64,000 nucleotides of DNA from contig CM043966.1 in NCBI GenBank assembly GCA_014529385.2, positions 43,718,537 through 43,782,536 of the forward strand, written 5' to 3'. Positions 63,490 to 64,000 of this stretch are shown in pieces (the first letter of the stretch is position 1; every line of letters begins with the position of its first letter). The position numbers were made by a program, and so were the translations under genes. The stretch is from Adiantum capillus-veneris (taxonomy: Eukaryota > Streptophyta > Polypodiopsida > Polypodiales > Pteridaceae). The notes below the pieces were generated by a model. The model did no database searches. It saw nothing but the letters and a program-made list of their open reading frames with translations, and had not been told where the DNA came from.

Positions 63490-64000
63490 TTAATTCTTCA
63501 ATTCTTTTTTCCGGAGATGCTCGTTAAGGCTAAGCCGTCTATGCTCTGCTTGTGCTGCATAATAATTTATTGCTTCTTCTCTGTCCAGCTGCAGTCTTTC
63601 CAAGTTGATGATGTGATCTCTCAAATGCATGTTGGGTTGTTGAAGTTGGCTTGCCATTACTCTGAGACTTTGTAGTTGCACTTCAATGGGCAAGATTGCT
63701 TCCTTACCAAATACTAGATGATACGGTGTGAATCCCAAGGATGTACGAAATGAAGTTCTGTAGGCCCATAAAGCTGGTAGTAGATACTTATCCCAGTCTC
63801 CGGGATGATTGTTTACCTGCTTGGTAATAATTTTAGAAACCATTCCATTTACCTTTTCAACTAGGCCATTACATTGAGGGTAATATGGTGAAGAGTGCCT
63901 CCTTGTAATGCCCAGTTTCTGCACTAATTCTCCTACCAAGTCTGCTCTGAAACCTGGCCCTCTATCAGAGATGATCTCTAAAGGTGTGCCAAACCTACAG
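63490..64000 (-). CDS. Gypsy integrase, partial, runs off the window
   Basis: The frame is open to the window end and reads CRFGTPLEIISDRGPGFR, then HSSPYYPQCNGLVEKVNGMV, ALWAYRTSFRTSLGFTPYHL and VFGKEAILPIEV. It contains the second catalytic Asp (SDRGPGF) and the Glu (LVEKVNG) of a Ty3/Gypsy integrase, and is close in pattern to the integrase at 18254-19951. It ends at a stop by 63490 right after a basic stretch. It is part of a second Gypsy element extending to the right. Confidence 0.9.
   Translation of the reverse strand, partial: CRFGTPLEIISDRGPGFRADLVGELVQKLGITRRHSSPYYPQCNGLVEKVNGMVSKIITKQVNNHPGDWDKYLLPALWAYRTSFRTSLGFTPYHLVFGKEAILPIEVQLQSLRVMASQLQQPNMHLRDHIINLERLQLDREEAINYYAAQAEHRRLSLNEHLRKKELKN

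Noticed and set aside
1-64000. CRISPR, operons or bacterial elements
   Set aside because: The tandem repeats are microsatellites, minisatellites or satellites without spacer structure; the genes are plant transposon genes.

Overview
The window reads as a plant nuclear chromosome segment: introns of about 90-100 bases, plant-type Copia, Gypsy, CACTA and LINE elements, MITEs, and many long (GA)n, (CA)n and (C)n tracts. I see no intact cellular gene, tRNA, rRNA or CRISPR array. The LINE, the Tat-like Gypsy and the heavy microsatellite load would suit a large-genome vascular plant (a fern or gymnosperm is possible), but that placement is a low-confidence inference. No prokaryotic features are present.

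Layout. 0.6-5.5 kb: a decayed LINE reverse transcriptase on +, split by a 2.77 kb LTR-type insertion (1846-4612). 5.5-7.2 kb: a Copia LTR fragment, then LINE endonuclease and ORF1 remnants on -. 7.6-10.2 kb: an unrecognised decayed coiled-coil gene on -. 10.4-15.3 kb: a decayed Copia on +. 15.5-27.9 kb: a nearly intact Ty3/Gypsy element on - (12.4 kb) with 2.7 kb LTRs, a 4-base CTAG target duplication, gag, protease, RT, a second RNase H and DD35E integrase, plus an unusual pre-gag block made of two duplicated small ORFs (order A1-A2-B1-B2). 29.8-30.2 kb: heat-shock-element-like sites upstream of a TATA box. 31.7-32.3 kb: a minisatellite. 32.4-33.9 kb: a decayed unknown gene. 34.4-35.0 kb: a 570-base inverted repeat. 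39.6-42.8 kb: a tandem array with about 290-base units, each carrying a G/GA tract and short perfect palindromes. 43.6-47.3 kb: a CACTA element with tnp2-like and second transposon genes and a classic right terminus. 48.2-54.3 kb: a tandem duplication that received a 289-base MITE (TAA target duplication) and then a full-length Copia on -. 60.3-62.9 kb: two copies of a further MITE-like family and two LTR/primer-site junctions. 63.5 kb to the end: a second Gypsy integrase running off the window.

Functionally the window is a stack of transposons in layers of age. The Gypsy element (LTRs differ at roughly 1-1.5% by eye) and the Copia at 48.8-54.3 kb look young. Both still carry complete cis signals, yet each has a few stops or frame changes in its coding regions. 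The LINE, the 10.4 kb Copia and the 7.6-10.2 kb gene are old. The most unusual items are the duplicated pre-gag ORFs of the Gypsy element, the palindrome-bearing satellite array, the long inverted repeat, and the HSE plus TATA arrangement near 30 kb.
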